The translations under genes and the position numbers were made by a program. Positions 6,358-12,698 of a stretch of 12,698 nucleotides of DNA are shown one piece after another. Position 1 is the first letter of the stretch. Every line of letters begins with the position of its first letter. The stretch spans positions 1 through 12,698 of the forward strand of contig DBWZ01000084.1 of the NCBI GenBank assembly GCA_002309345.1, read 5' to 3'. This DNA comes from Pseudobutyrivibrio sp. UBA1225. GTDB lineage: Bacteria > Bacillota > Clostridia > Lachnospirales > Lachnospiraceae. The notes below the pieces were generated by a model that saw nothing but the letters and a program-made list of their open reading frames with translations, searched no databases and had not been told where the DNA came from.

Positions 6358-7527
6358 CTACATTCTCAACATTAATTCCCTATCAACAACCTGACCGTTG
6401 CGATAGTAAACTCTAGGGACACGCTTGCTAACTGCGCATGTTAATTCATAAGGAATTGTTCCTGCTATTGCTGCAAGCTCATCTATATCATTATTCTCAC
6501 CAAAAATCTCAACTTCACTTCCAACATCTACCGTTGGCATATCTGTAATATCTATCATGCACATATCCATGCAAATTTTTCCACGAAGCTTCGCCGGTCC
6601 TTCCTTGGTAACCAAGCTGCATTTATTAGAAAGACTTCGCAAAAATCCATCCGCATATCCGTATGGCAATACACCTATACGTGTCGTCTTATCTGTGACG
6701 AACACGCCGCCGTAGCTGATTGCCGTACCAGCGGGATAGATTTTGATAGTACTTACAGTTGTTTTCATTGTCATGGCTGGCTTCAAACCCATCTGCTTGG
6801 CAAACTCGCCATAACCATAAAGTAATAATCCCGGCCTAACCATATCTAGATAAGTCTTGGGATATCTGACCACTGCTCCAGTATTGGCACAATGTCTGAT
6901 TGCAAATTTACGACCTAACTTTTCTTCTACCGATGCAATAACATTTGTAAATAATTCAAATTGATGATCGGTATACTTCTCGCATTCAGGCCCATGCTCA
7001 TCTGAGACTGCGAAGTGAGTGAAGATCCCCTCTGCATCAAGCCCCGGCATATTGCAGGCCTCCACTATACCGTCTACGCCAGTATCGAAATAATCATTGT
7101 CACACAGGTAGCCTAGTCTAGACATTCCTGTATCAACCTTGATGTGAATCTTTAAAGTGCCACCGCAGCGAACAGCCTCTTCGCTGTACTCATCCGCCTT
7201 TGCTTTGCATGTAACGGCTTGGGTGATGTTGTATTCAATAAGTCGATCCACCTGCTCCTTGGGAGTGTGCCCCAAAATCAGAATCGGCATCTTGATACCG
7301 TTGACTCTGAGCTCAAGTGCTTCATCTGCGCTGCTTACCGCCAGATAATCGGCGCCTATATCTTCTAACAACTGGCTAACCTGAATGCTTCCATGTCCGT
7401 ATGCATCTGCTTTAACAACTCCAAGGAACTTAACATCCTTGCCTATCTTTTCTTTAATCTTGTTGTAGTTGTAGGCAATGGCATCAAGATTAACCTCTGC
7501 CCACGTGCGTCTGAGAGTGGATTCCAT
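6358..7527 (-). CDS. alr: Alanine racemase
   Basis: A 389-residue fold-type III PLP enzyme that interconverts L- and D-alanine for peptidoglycan synthesis in the cytoplasm. The PLP lysine is K39 in VVKADAYGHG, and the second catalytic base is Y272 in ISYGGVF. HIKVDTGMSRLG (128-139) and MVRPGLLLYG (229-238) are further family signatures. Length is normal. CAGGAG lies 9 nt before the ATG. It follows the ABC ATPase gene by 59 bp with no evident terminator and is nearly fused to the EAL gene downstream, so it appears to belong to the transporter operon. A separate promoter in the 59-bp gap (TACAAT-like -10) cannot be excluded. Confidence 0.95.
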   Translation of the reverse strand: MESTLRRTWAEVNLDAIAYNYNKIKEKIGKDVKFLGVVKADAYGHGSIQVSQLLEDIGADYLAVSSADEALELRVNGIKMPILILGHTPKEQVDRLIEYNITQAVTCKAKADEYSEEAVRCGGTLKIHIKVDTGMSRLGYLCDNDYFDTGVDGIVEACNMPGLDAEGIFTHFAVSDEHGPECEKYTDHQFELFTNVIASVEEKLGRKFAIRHCANTGAVVRYPKTYLDMVRPGLLLYGYGEFAKQMGLKPAMTMKTTVSTIKIYPAGTAISYGGVFVTDKTTRIGVLPYGYADGFLRSLSNKCSLVTKEGPAKLRGKICMDMCMIDITDMPTVDVGSEVEIFGENNDIDELAAIAGTIPYELTCAVSKRVPRVYYRNGQVVDRELMLRM

Positions 7528-7586
7528 TTTGTAAAACTCCTGTGTATGGCTATTGTAGCCTTTTAGTATGTTAAATCTGTTAAAAA

Positions 7587-8324
7587 TTAGAGAACCTTCG
7601 ACAAGAAATCTTTTAGTCTCTGACTCTGTGGAAACTCAAAAATCTCTGCAGGTGTTCCTTCCTCTAGTATACCCTTTTCATCAAAAAACATAACCCTATC
7701 TGCAACTTCTTTTGCAAATCCCATCTCGTGTGTTACCACAACCATTGTCATGCCGTCATCAGCAAGCTCTTTCATAAGCGAAAGAACCTCTCCTACCATT
7801 TCAGGATCAAGAGCTGATGTTGGCTCATCAAATAGGATGACTTCAGGATTCATTGCAAGTGTGCGGGCGATTGCAATGCGCTGCTTTTGACCGCCTGAAA
7901 GGCTATCTGGATAAGCATCTGCCTTATCAGAAAGCCCGACTCTTTCTAATAATTCCTTTGCCTTGCTATCTGCTTCTGCCTGAGTCATAAGCCCAAGCTT
8001 CACTGGGGCAAGCGTAAGATTCCTTTTGATAGTAAGATGTGGGAACAAATTAAAATGCTGAAAAACCATCCCCACACGGCGGCGAACATCATTTATATCT
8101 ACGCCCTTTTTAGTGATGTCTTCTCCATCTAAATATATGACGCCAGAAGTAACATCCTCCAACTGATTAAGAGTGCGGATGAAGGTTGATTTGCCACAGC
8201 CGGATGGTCCGATGATAGCAATAACTTCTCCCTTTTCAATTTGCATATTTACATTTGTAAGAACCTCGTTGTCACCAAAAGACTTTGCCAGATTCTCAAC
8301 CTTTATTAAAACTTCGTTACTCAT
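7587..8324 (-). CDS. Polar amino-acid ABC transporter ATP-binding protein (GlnQ/HisP type)
   Basis: A 245-residue cytoplasmic ATPase that powers the adjacent binding-protein/permease fusion. Walker A GPSGCGKST is at 39-47, the Q-loop glutamine at 89 (VFQHFNLFPHLT follows the PAAT-family pattern), the signature LSGGQ at 142-146, Walker B VILFDE at 162-167, and the switch histidine at 199 in VVVTHE. All catalytic elements are intact and the length is typical. The SD AAGGAGA (8331-8337) runs up to the upstream gene's stop region, so the two genes are tightly linked. The substrate is a polar amino acid by family, but which one cannot be told. Confidence 0.95.
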   Translation of the reverse strand: MSNEVLIKVENLAKSFGDNEVLTNVNMQIEKGEVIAIIGPSGCGKSTFIRTLNQLEDVTSGVIYLDGEDITKKGVDINDVRRRVGMVFQHFNLFPHLTIKRNLTLAPVKLGLMTQAEADSKAKELLERVGLSDKADAYPDSLSGGQKQRIAIARTLAMNPEVILFDEPTSALDPEMVGEVLSLMKELADDGMTMVVVTHEMGFAKEVADRVMFFDEKGILEEGTPAEIFEFPQSQRLKDFLSKVL

Positions 8325-8339
8325 ATTTTATCTCCTTTA

Positions 8340-9845
8340 TTACTGCTCGCTTTTTCTAAGATTCTTTTCTAGTTTTCCAACTCCCAAATTCAGAAGCTGA
8401 ACAATAATAAGATAGATGATTGCAACAGCGATAAGTGGCAAAAATGCCTCGTAGGTAATACTTCTTATAACATCGCCGCCGCGGGTCAAATCCATAAGAC
8501 CAATGTAACCACAGATGGATGTTTCTTTTATGAGTGAGATAAACTCATTTGCAAGTGCTGGTAAAACATTCTTGATAGCCTGAGGAAGAATGATTGAACT
8601 CATAGTCTGTCTATAGGAAAGGCCAAGGCTTCTACCTGCCTCCATCTGACCATCATCGATTGACATGATACCGCCACGCATAATCTCTGCCACATAGGCG
8701 CCTGAGTTTATCGCAAATGCGATAATTGCAACAAGTACCTTCGGCACATTTACAGCTTTAAACACTACATAGTAAATAATCAAAAGCTGAATCATCATAG
8801 GTGTTCCACGGATAATCGCTAGATATAGCCTGCATATAGAATTGAGCGCAGTTAATCCACCGGTTTTATCATGGGTCACTCGAACAATTGCCACACCAAA
8901 ACCGATAATCATGCCCGCTAATACCGCGCATATTGCAATAATTAATGTGTTCTCAAAACCTTTTAACAGATACTGCCATCTATTGTCTTCAATAAAGTTT
9001 CTCTTCAGATTTTCAACGAATCCAACCTTGCTACCCGCAAGAGAAACATCTCTTGAAACGATGACCTGTTTAGAAGTTACATATGAATCAGAGAAGTTAA
9101 TAGATTTGAGACGTTCTTCAGTCATTGTCATGCCGGCGATTCCCAAATCCACCTTGTGTGAATCTACCGCATTGATGATGCTGTCAAACTCCATGTCCTC
9201 GATTTCAACTTCCATTCCAAGCTTGTCACCGATGGCACGGATGAGTTCCATATCGATACCAACTGGCTCGTTCTTTTCATAGAATTCATAAGGAGGGAAA
9301 GCCACATTTGTTGCAGCCACAAGCTTTCCATTTTCGTAAGTAGTTCCCTCTGGAGTTACATAAGGACATGTGCCCTTTTTGTCATCATCTATATAGTTTG
9401 CTGATATTTGCTCAATAACGCCCTCTTTTTTAAGCTCAGAAAGAGCGCCGTTGACCTTATCCAAAAGCTCATCATTGTCTTTGGCGATACAGATTGCGTA
9501 GTCTTCAAGAGCAAAAGGCTCATCAAGAATAACTAATGTATCTTCGTCTTTTGTACAGGCAATAGCCGGCTGTTCATCTATGATTACACAATCTATCTTG
9601 CCCTGCTTCAAAGCCTGCATAGCATCTGCCACCTTGTTATAACGCTCTACAACAGTGCCTGCTTCATCACCCTCGTAATCAGAAGCATAGATATCGCCAA
9701 TTGTTCCCAGCTGGACACCTATCCTTGCTCCCGTTAAATCATCAATTGTTTTTACTTGCTTTTCTGTTTCTTGAGCCTTAGAACCGCAGCCAATCAACAT
9801 AATGGTCGCCAAGGCCATAAGAAATACTGATAGTTTCTTATTCAT
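8340..9845 (-). CDS. Amino-acid ABC transporter: lipoprotein binding domain fused to permease, lobes swapped
   Basis: A 501-residue fusion. Residues 1-20 are a lipoprotein signal with lipobox LIGC (C20). Residues about 34-152 match the second lobe of an SBP_bac_3 domain (GARIGVQLGTIGD; then EDYAICIAKDNDELLDKVN). Residues about 173-266 match the first lobe (LVAATNVAFPPYEF; VGIDMELIRAI; DLGIAGMTMTEERL). The usual order is therefore reversed. A HisM/GlnP-type permease follows (about 295-495), with several membrane helices and the EAA loop at 402-424 (EAGRSLGLSYRQTMSSIILP). It imports a polar amino acid, with the binding domain outside the membrane. GAGAGGG (9857-9863) supports the ATG. It heads an operon with the ATPase, alr and EAL genes. 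Confidence 0.9.
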   Translation of the reverse strand: MNKKLSVFLMALATIMLIGCGSKAQETEKQVKTIDDLTGARIGVQLGTIGDIYASDYEGDEAGTVVERYNKVADAMQALKQGKIDCVIIDEQPAIACTKDEDTLVILDEPFALEDYAICIAKDNDELLDKVNGALSELKKEGVIEQISANYIDDDKKGTCPYVTPEGTTYENGKLVAATNVAFPPYEFYEKNEPVGIDMELIRAIGDKLGMEVEIEDMEFDSIINAVDSHKVDLGIAGMTMTEERLKSINFSDSYVTSKQVIVSRDVSLAGSKVGFVENLKRNFIEDNRWQYLLKGFENTLIIAICAVLAGMIIGFGVAIVRVTHDKTGGLTALNSICRLYLAIIRGTPMMIQLLIIYYVVFKAVNVPKVLVAIIAFAINSGAYVAEIMRGGIMSIDDGQMEAGRSLGLSYRQTMSSIILPQAIKNVLPALANEFISLIKETSICGYIGLMDLTRGGDVIRSITYEAFLPLIAVAIIYLIIVQLLNLGVGKLEKNLRKSEQ

Positions 9846-9875
9846 GTATATTTATTCCCTCTCATTGCATATAGT

Positions 9876-9910
9876 GCGATTATGATACCACAAATCGCTT
9901 GAATTCACCA
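9876..9910 (-). promoter_or_regulatory. Candidate promoter and inverted repeat before the ABC transporter operon
   Basis: The minus strand has an extended -10 (TGGTATCAT, TATCAT at 9882-9887) with only a poor -35 (TGGTGA, 9905-9910) at 17 bp. A 6-bp inverted repeat, GCGATT (9876-9881) with AATCGC (9893-9898), overlaps the -10 and could be an operator. The 98-bp gap suggests the transporter is transcribed separately from the regulator gene upstream. Confidence 0.35.
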
Positions 9911-9943
9911 TAATATCTCGTGAAAATAAATATACACTTAATT

Positions 9944-10351
9944 TTATTTTACTCTACAATCTTTACATTTACCCATGATTACAGTGTTTCCCGGCTCAGT
10001 AGAAAAACCATATTCTGAATCCATTAGCTTTTCAAACTCGCCAACAAATTTATCCTCCAGATGGAACACCTTACCACAGTTCGAGCACTGCGCATGCATA
10101 TGTTTACCACAATGCGCATGCCCCTTGGAATACTGATAAAACCATGAATCGCTGTTCGGCTCTTTCATTTTCATTAAAAAGCCTTGCTCACTCATCCTAT
10201 CAAGATTACGGTATACTGTTGTACGATTTACACCTTCAACCTTTTTGCTCAGCCAATCATATATCTCTTTTGCCGTGAAACGGTTATCTGGATGCTCTTC
10301 AAAATACCCATTAATAAAGGCACGAGCCTTTGTTTTATATTCGTTTTTCAT
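9944..10351 (-). CDS. Fur-family metal-dependent repressor (Zur- or PerR-like)
   Basis: A 135-residue regulator of normal Fur-family length. The N-terminal winged helix includes VNRTTVYRNLDRMSEQG (41-57), the DNA-recognition region. The structural zinc site is complete: C89-x2-C92 and C129-x2-C132. A histidine-rich segment GHAHCGKHMH (77-86) supplies regulatory-metal ligands. Its SD (GGTG) overlaps the stop of the COG0523 gene 9 bp upstream, so translation is coupled. Co-transcription with two COG0523-type genes favours zinc sensing (Zur), since COG0523 genes are classic Zur targets, but PerR or another metal is not excluded by motif alone. Two palindromes around the operon promoter (12517-12587) are its probable binding sites. 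Confidence 0.9.
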   Translation of the reverse strand: MKNEYKTKARAFINGYFEEHPDNRFTAKEIYDWLSKKVEGVNRTTVYRNLDRMSEQGFLMKMKEPNSDSWFYQYSKGHAHCGKHMHAQCSNCGKVFHLEDKFVGEFEKLMDSEYGFSTEPGNTVIMGKCKDCRVK

Positions 10352-10360
10352 AGCTTCACC

Positions 10361-11482
10361 TTAAACTGCAAGACAATCATCAAGAGCCTGTTTTATCTTG
10401 TCTCTGTCATAATCTCTTCCAATAAAAACTATCTGATTTAATCTGTCACCATACGCTTCGTCCCAGTCTTCTTTTATATCCGGATATGCGGTTAAAACCT
10501 CCTGCATCTCCTCCTCGGAAAAAGAAGAAACCCAATTTGAGACCTCAGACACAGTTGCGTTTCTACCTGCCTGCTCAAAAAGCTGAACATGAATATCATC
10601 ATTTGAAAACCAGATATATCCTTTAGCTCTGATTATCTCTTCAGGATATTCGTTCTCCATAAATTCATAAAACTTATCAACGTCGAAAGGTCTCTTTTCC
10701 TCATATACAAAGGATGACACGCCGTATTCATCCGTGCAGGATTCTTCCATCGCCTGCTCTCTCGCCAAGGCAAGCTGCATCTCAGATGAGTTCATAGTCG
10801 CCTCGTAATCAAACTTTGTTCCTTTGAATATCTTGTCTGGATTTACCTTTCCATGCATGCACTCAATCAAATCAGCTTTATGCTGCAATTTGCGTATCAG
10901 CTTTATTACTTCGCGAGTCTTATCAGAGGTTAGCAAATCACATTTATTAAGAAGCACTACGTTGCAAAATTCTATTTGATCCATCACAAGGTTAATAATA
11001 TCTGGATCATCATCGTTTTCTTCATCTAGCTTGTCGTTAATTCCATCTAAAAATTCGCTGTAGATTCTGTCCACATCCACGACTGTGACAATGGAATCAA
11101 GATAATAGGTTGGCTTCTTTTGCATATCCTGATACATCAAAAATCCATCTGCAATGGATGCTGGATTACTTATTCCCGAAGCCTCAACCAAAATTCTCTT
11201 AACCGCTTTTTGCTTAGACAAGGATTCTATCTGATCCATGAAGGCCTCCTGAAGGGTACAGCAGATACATCCATTTGTAAGCTCCACCATCTTTGAATCT
11301 GCCTCCACCACATTGGTCTTTGCAATCAAGGATGCATCTATATTTACACTTCCCATATCGTTAACAATGAGCGCAAGGCCCTTGGCTTCTTTGCTCTTGA
11401 GCAGTTCATTTACTACAGTTGTCTTTCCTGAACCTAAATATCCTGTGATTATTGTGACCGGTTTTTTCTTATTCATTAACAT
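10361..11482 (-). CDS. COG0523 GTPase, canonical CxCC (putative zinc metallochaperone)
   Basis: A 373-residue CobW/YciC/ZNG1-like GTPase. The G domain has Walker A GYLGSGKTT (14-22), the metal-binding GCICC (71-75), VEASG (99-103) as switch II, VVDVD (134-138), and NKCD (179-182) for guanine specificity. An acidic insertion (DEENDDDPD, 153-161) follows. The CobW_C domain occupies about 255-370. All hallmark residues are intact, unlike the other two COG0523-type proteins in the window. Family members under Zur control deliver zinc to target proteins when zinc is scarce. AGGAG (11490-11494) lies 7 nt before the first ATG; a second ATG at codon 3 is less well spaced. It sits 76 bp after the fusion gene and 9 bp before the Fur-family gene. 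Confidence 0.92.
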   Translation of the reverse strand: MLMNKKKPVTIITGYLGSGKTTVVNELLKSKEAKGLALIVNDMGSVNIDASLIAKTNVVEADSKMVELTNGCICCTLQEAFMDQIESLSKQKAVKRILVEASGISNPASIADGFLMYQDMQKKPTYYLDSIVTVVDVDRIYSEFLDGINDKLDEENDDDPDIINLVMDQIEFCNVVLLNKCDLLTSDKTREVIKLIRKLQHKADLIECMHGKVNPDKIFKGTKFDYEATMNSSEMQLALAREQAMEESCTDEYGVSSFVYEEKRPFDVDKFYEFMENEYPEEIIRAKGYIWFSNDDIHVQLFEQAGRNATVSEVSNWVSSFSEEEMQEVLTAYPDIKEDWDEAYGDRLNQIVFIGRDYDRDKIKQALDDCLAV

Positions 11483-11521
11483 GATGTTTCTCCTCGCATA
11501 AAATATTACATGAAGTTTATA

Positions 11522-11553
11522 AAGTCATCTGATGTCTGACTGTCGGATGGCTT
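11522..11553. repeat. Imperfect 11-bp inverted repeat between the fusion gene and the COG0523 gene
   Basis: AAGTCATCTGA (11522-11532) faces TCGGATGGCTT (11543-11553) across a 10-nt loop. As plus-strand RNA it pairs fully with two G-U pairs and is followed by TTTCCTTTT. In the transcribed minus strand those two positions are A-C mismatches, so it is weaker there. It could affect distal expression within the operon or be a protein site. Confidence 0.4.
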
Positions 11554-11558
11554 TCCTT

Positions 11559-12494
11559 TTAAATGATATCTACAATTTCTTTTTTTGGTGTTTCGCATTT
11601 GCGGATTAGCTTCACCTTGCAGATTGGAACAGTCACGTTGTAATCTGCAAAATGCTCCTTGTTCATGAAGCCATCAATCTCAATCCATTCATCAATCTTA
11701 AGCTCATCCGCGCCTGCGTAATCACATATGAATCCAAACAGAGTCATATCCAGCTCGCAGCAGGTCATGGCATATCTGCCCGCCAGAAAGGAATTTTTAG
11801 TTACGCCCTTATCCTTTATAACCCGCGCCTTGAACTTTACACGCTTGTTTAAATATCTGTCCGGATTTTCCATCGAATCCAGATAGAAAATCGAGTAAGC
11901 GTCACCCTTTATTTCGATAATATCTGCATTCAAATCATACGGTAACTGATCCTCAAAAATAATCGAAAGCTCTTCGCCGTTTTTATCTCTGAATATGATA
12001 TTGCCCTTTGGATTAACCGCCTTTATGTTTCTTCTGAAGGCAGGAATCTTGTCCTCAACATCATTGCAATTATTAAAAATTACCATGAAGGCATTTCGCA
12101 CCTGCTCTGACAGAGACGATTTCATGTTGCGGGCATACAATTCAAACATTCCCGCATCTAAAATTGCAATCTCCATGATGTCTGTCCAGGTTTCAGGAAG
12201 GATCAAATCCTTTCTGGACCACATGCCGTTAAACTCAATTATTATTCGCGCCGGATTAATCTCTTCTTCAAGTTTTAAAAGCTTCTCCGGTGTAAAATCT
12301 TCCTGATTATATATGTATCTAATCTCTACTTTTAGCATGTCCATCAGGTAATCGTCGTATTCGACATCTCCATCCTCACATACTATAAGCAGAGTCGTTT
12401 CATCTATTTTAAAATACGCTTCTTCGATAAGGCTTTGAATAAATGTGGTCTTGCCGGCATCCATAAAGCCATTTACAAAATAAACTCTTTCCAT
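11559..12494 (-). CDS. CobW-like P-loop domain fused to a YcgQ/TIGR03943-like domain
   Basis: A 311-residue protein with two parts. Residues 1-190 form a COG0523-like P-loop domain: Walker A GFMDAGKTT (9-17), a switch-II equivalent EFNG (87-90), and NNCND (141-145) at the guanine-specificity position. The GCxCC metal motif is absent. Residues about 195-300 resemble the C-terminal domain of the TIGR03943/YcgQ family: GRYAMTCC (239-246), FGFICDY (253-259), then W270 in a DEWIEIDG segment. In that family the domain is usually carried by a membrane-anchored partner of a YcgR permease; here there is no membrane helix. C245 and C246 are candidate metal ligands. GAAGGG lies 10 nt before the ATG. As first gene under the palindrome-flanked promoter and linked to a Fur-family gene, a metal-trafficking role is likely. 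Confidence 0.75.
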   Translation of the reverse strand: MERVYFVNGFMDAGKTTFIQSLIEEAYFKIDETTLLIVCEDGDVEYDDYLMDMLKVEIRYIYNQEDFTPEKLLKLEEEINPARIIIEFNGMWSRKDLILPETWTDIMEIAILDAGMFELYARNMKSSLSEQVRNAFMVIFNNCNDVEDKIPAFRRNIKAVNPKGNIIFRDKNGEELSIIFEDQLPYDLNADIIEIKGDAYSIFYLDSMENPDRYLNKRVKFKARVIKDKGVTKNSFLAGRYAMTCCELDMTLFGFICDYAGADELKIDEWIEIDGFMNKEHFADYNVTVPICKVKLIRKCETPKKEIVDII

Positions 12495-12516
12495 ATATTA
12501 TTAGCCCTTCTACAAA

Positions 12517-12535
12517 TTTGCAACCCGATTGCATA
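12517..12535. promoter_or_regulatory. Proximal operator (candidate Fur/Zur box)
   Basis: The 15-bp core TGCAACCCGATTGCA (12519-12533) is a 5-5-5 palindrome lying just downstream of the -10 and covering the expected transcription start near 12528. It shares its arms and spacing with the distal copy. The 15-bp size fits the 7-1-7 architecture of Fur-family boxes, and TGCAA/TTGCA arms occur in alpha-proteobacterial Fur/Mur boxes. Confidence 0.7.
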
Positions 12536-12563
12536 TTTTAATGCTATTGTTCTAGGAAGTCAA
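12535..12563 (-). promoter_or_regulatory. Strong sigma-A promoter of the metal operon
   Basis: On the minus strand TTGACT (12558-12563) and TAAAAT (12535-12540) are separated by exactly 17 bp. Transcription would start near 12528, about 34 nt before the first gene. It is the best promoter in the window and is bracketed by two copies of the same palindrome. Confidence 0.85.
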
Positions 12564-12566
12564 CAC

Positions 12567-12587
12567 TTTTGCAACTCATTTGCAAAA
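12567..12587. promoter_or_regulatory. Distal operator (candidate Fur/Zur box)
   Basis: The core TGCAACTCATTTGCA (12570-12584) sits inside a perfect 8-bp inverted repeat (12567-12574 with 12580-12587) just upstream of the -35. Its centre is 51 bp from that of the proximal copy, about five helical turns, so two repressor dimers would lie on the same face of the DNA around the promoter. Confidence 0.75.
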
Positions 12588-12698
12588 AAGAAAGAGTTTG
12601 CTTAACAAACGCCAGCATTGCGAGGCGACATTTGCTGTAATGCAAGAAAGAGTTTGCTTTGCAAACTCCAGTAGTGCGAGGCGACATTTGCTGTAAGC
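12588..12698. repeat. Tandem direct repeat, about 56-bp unit, running off the right edge
   Basis: Unit 1 (12588-12643) and unit 2 (12644-12698) align along their whole length with five substitutions and a 1-nt difference at the end. Both begin AAGAAAGAGTTTGCTT and share GCGAGGCGACATTTGCTGTAA. Each starts with a small hairpin; in unit 2 it is a perfect 8-bp stem (12650-12657 with 12661-12668) around TTT. No coding frame is evident. The array probably continues beyond the window. It lies upstream of the metal operon promoter. Confidence 0.85.

Noticed and set aside
8842..9282. Plus-strand open frame of 146 codons opposite the transporter fusion
   Set aside because: It lies entirely antisense to a gene with clear domains and shows no recognisable motif; it is a shadow of the real frame.

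Overview
This AT-rich window, with every convincing gene on the minus strand, looks like the chromosome of an anaerobic Firmicute, most likely a Lachnospiraceae relative of Butyrivibrio, Pseudobutyrivibrio or Roseburia. The basis is protein style only: a substrate-binding/permease fusion, archaeal/clostridial-type LeuC and LeuD, strong GGAG-type ribosome binding sites and clear sigma-A promoters. No rRNA, tRNA, CRISPR array, transposase or phage gene is visible.

Read in the direction of transcription (right to left) there are four blocks. (1) 12698-9944: a partial tandem repeat, then an excellent sigma-A promoter flanked by two copies of a 15-bp palindrome. It drives three genes: a CobW-like GTPase fused to a YcgQ/TIGR03943-like domain, a canonical COG0523 GTPase with the GCICC metal motif, and a Fur-family regulator with Zur/PerR-type zinc ligands. 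I read this as an autoregulated metal (probably zinc) homeostasis operon. (2) 9845-5111: a polar amino-acid ABC transporter (lipoprotein-permease fusion plus ATPase), alanine racemase and an EAL phosphodiesterase, ending in a strong intrinsic terminator. The substrate-binding part of the fusion has its two lobes in swapped order. (3) 4961-3201: a leuD-leuC pair of the aconitase superfamily. (4) 2993-314: a second, diverged leuD-leuC pair followed closely by a third COG0523 GTPase with an altered metal motif. It is preceded by a leader of about 150 nt with strong secondary-structure potential.

The left 313 bases contain no assignable gene but hold two near-adjacent perfect hairpins and a sharply GC-rich stretch (about 74% G+C at 241-313). 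They may be the edge of a different element.

Functionally, the window joins branched-chain amino-acid synthesis (two Fe-S isopropylmalate-dehydratase-type enzymes), amino-acid uptake and D-alanine supply, c-di-GMP turnover, and metal allocation (three COG0523 proteins and a Fur-family regulator). The points most worth following are the metal operon with its paired operators, the CobW/YcgQ-like fusion, the permuted binding protein, and the atypical COG0523 protein encoded with an Fe-S dehydratase.
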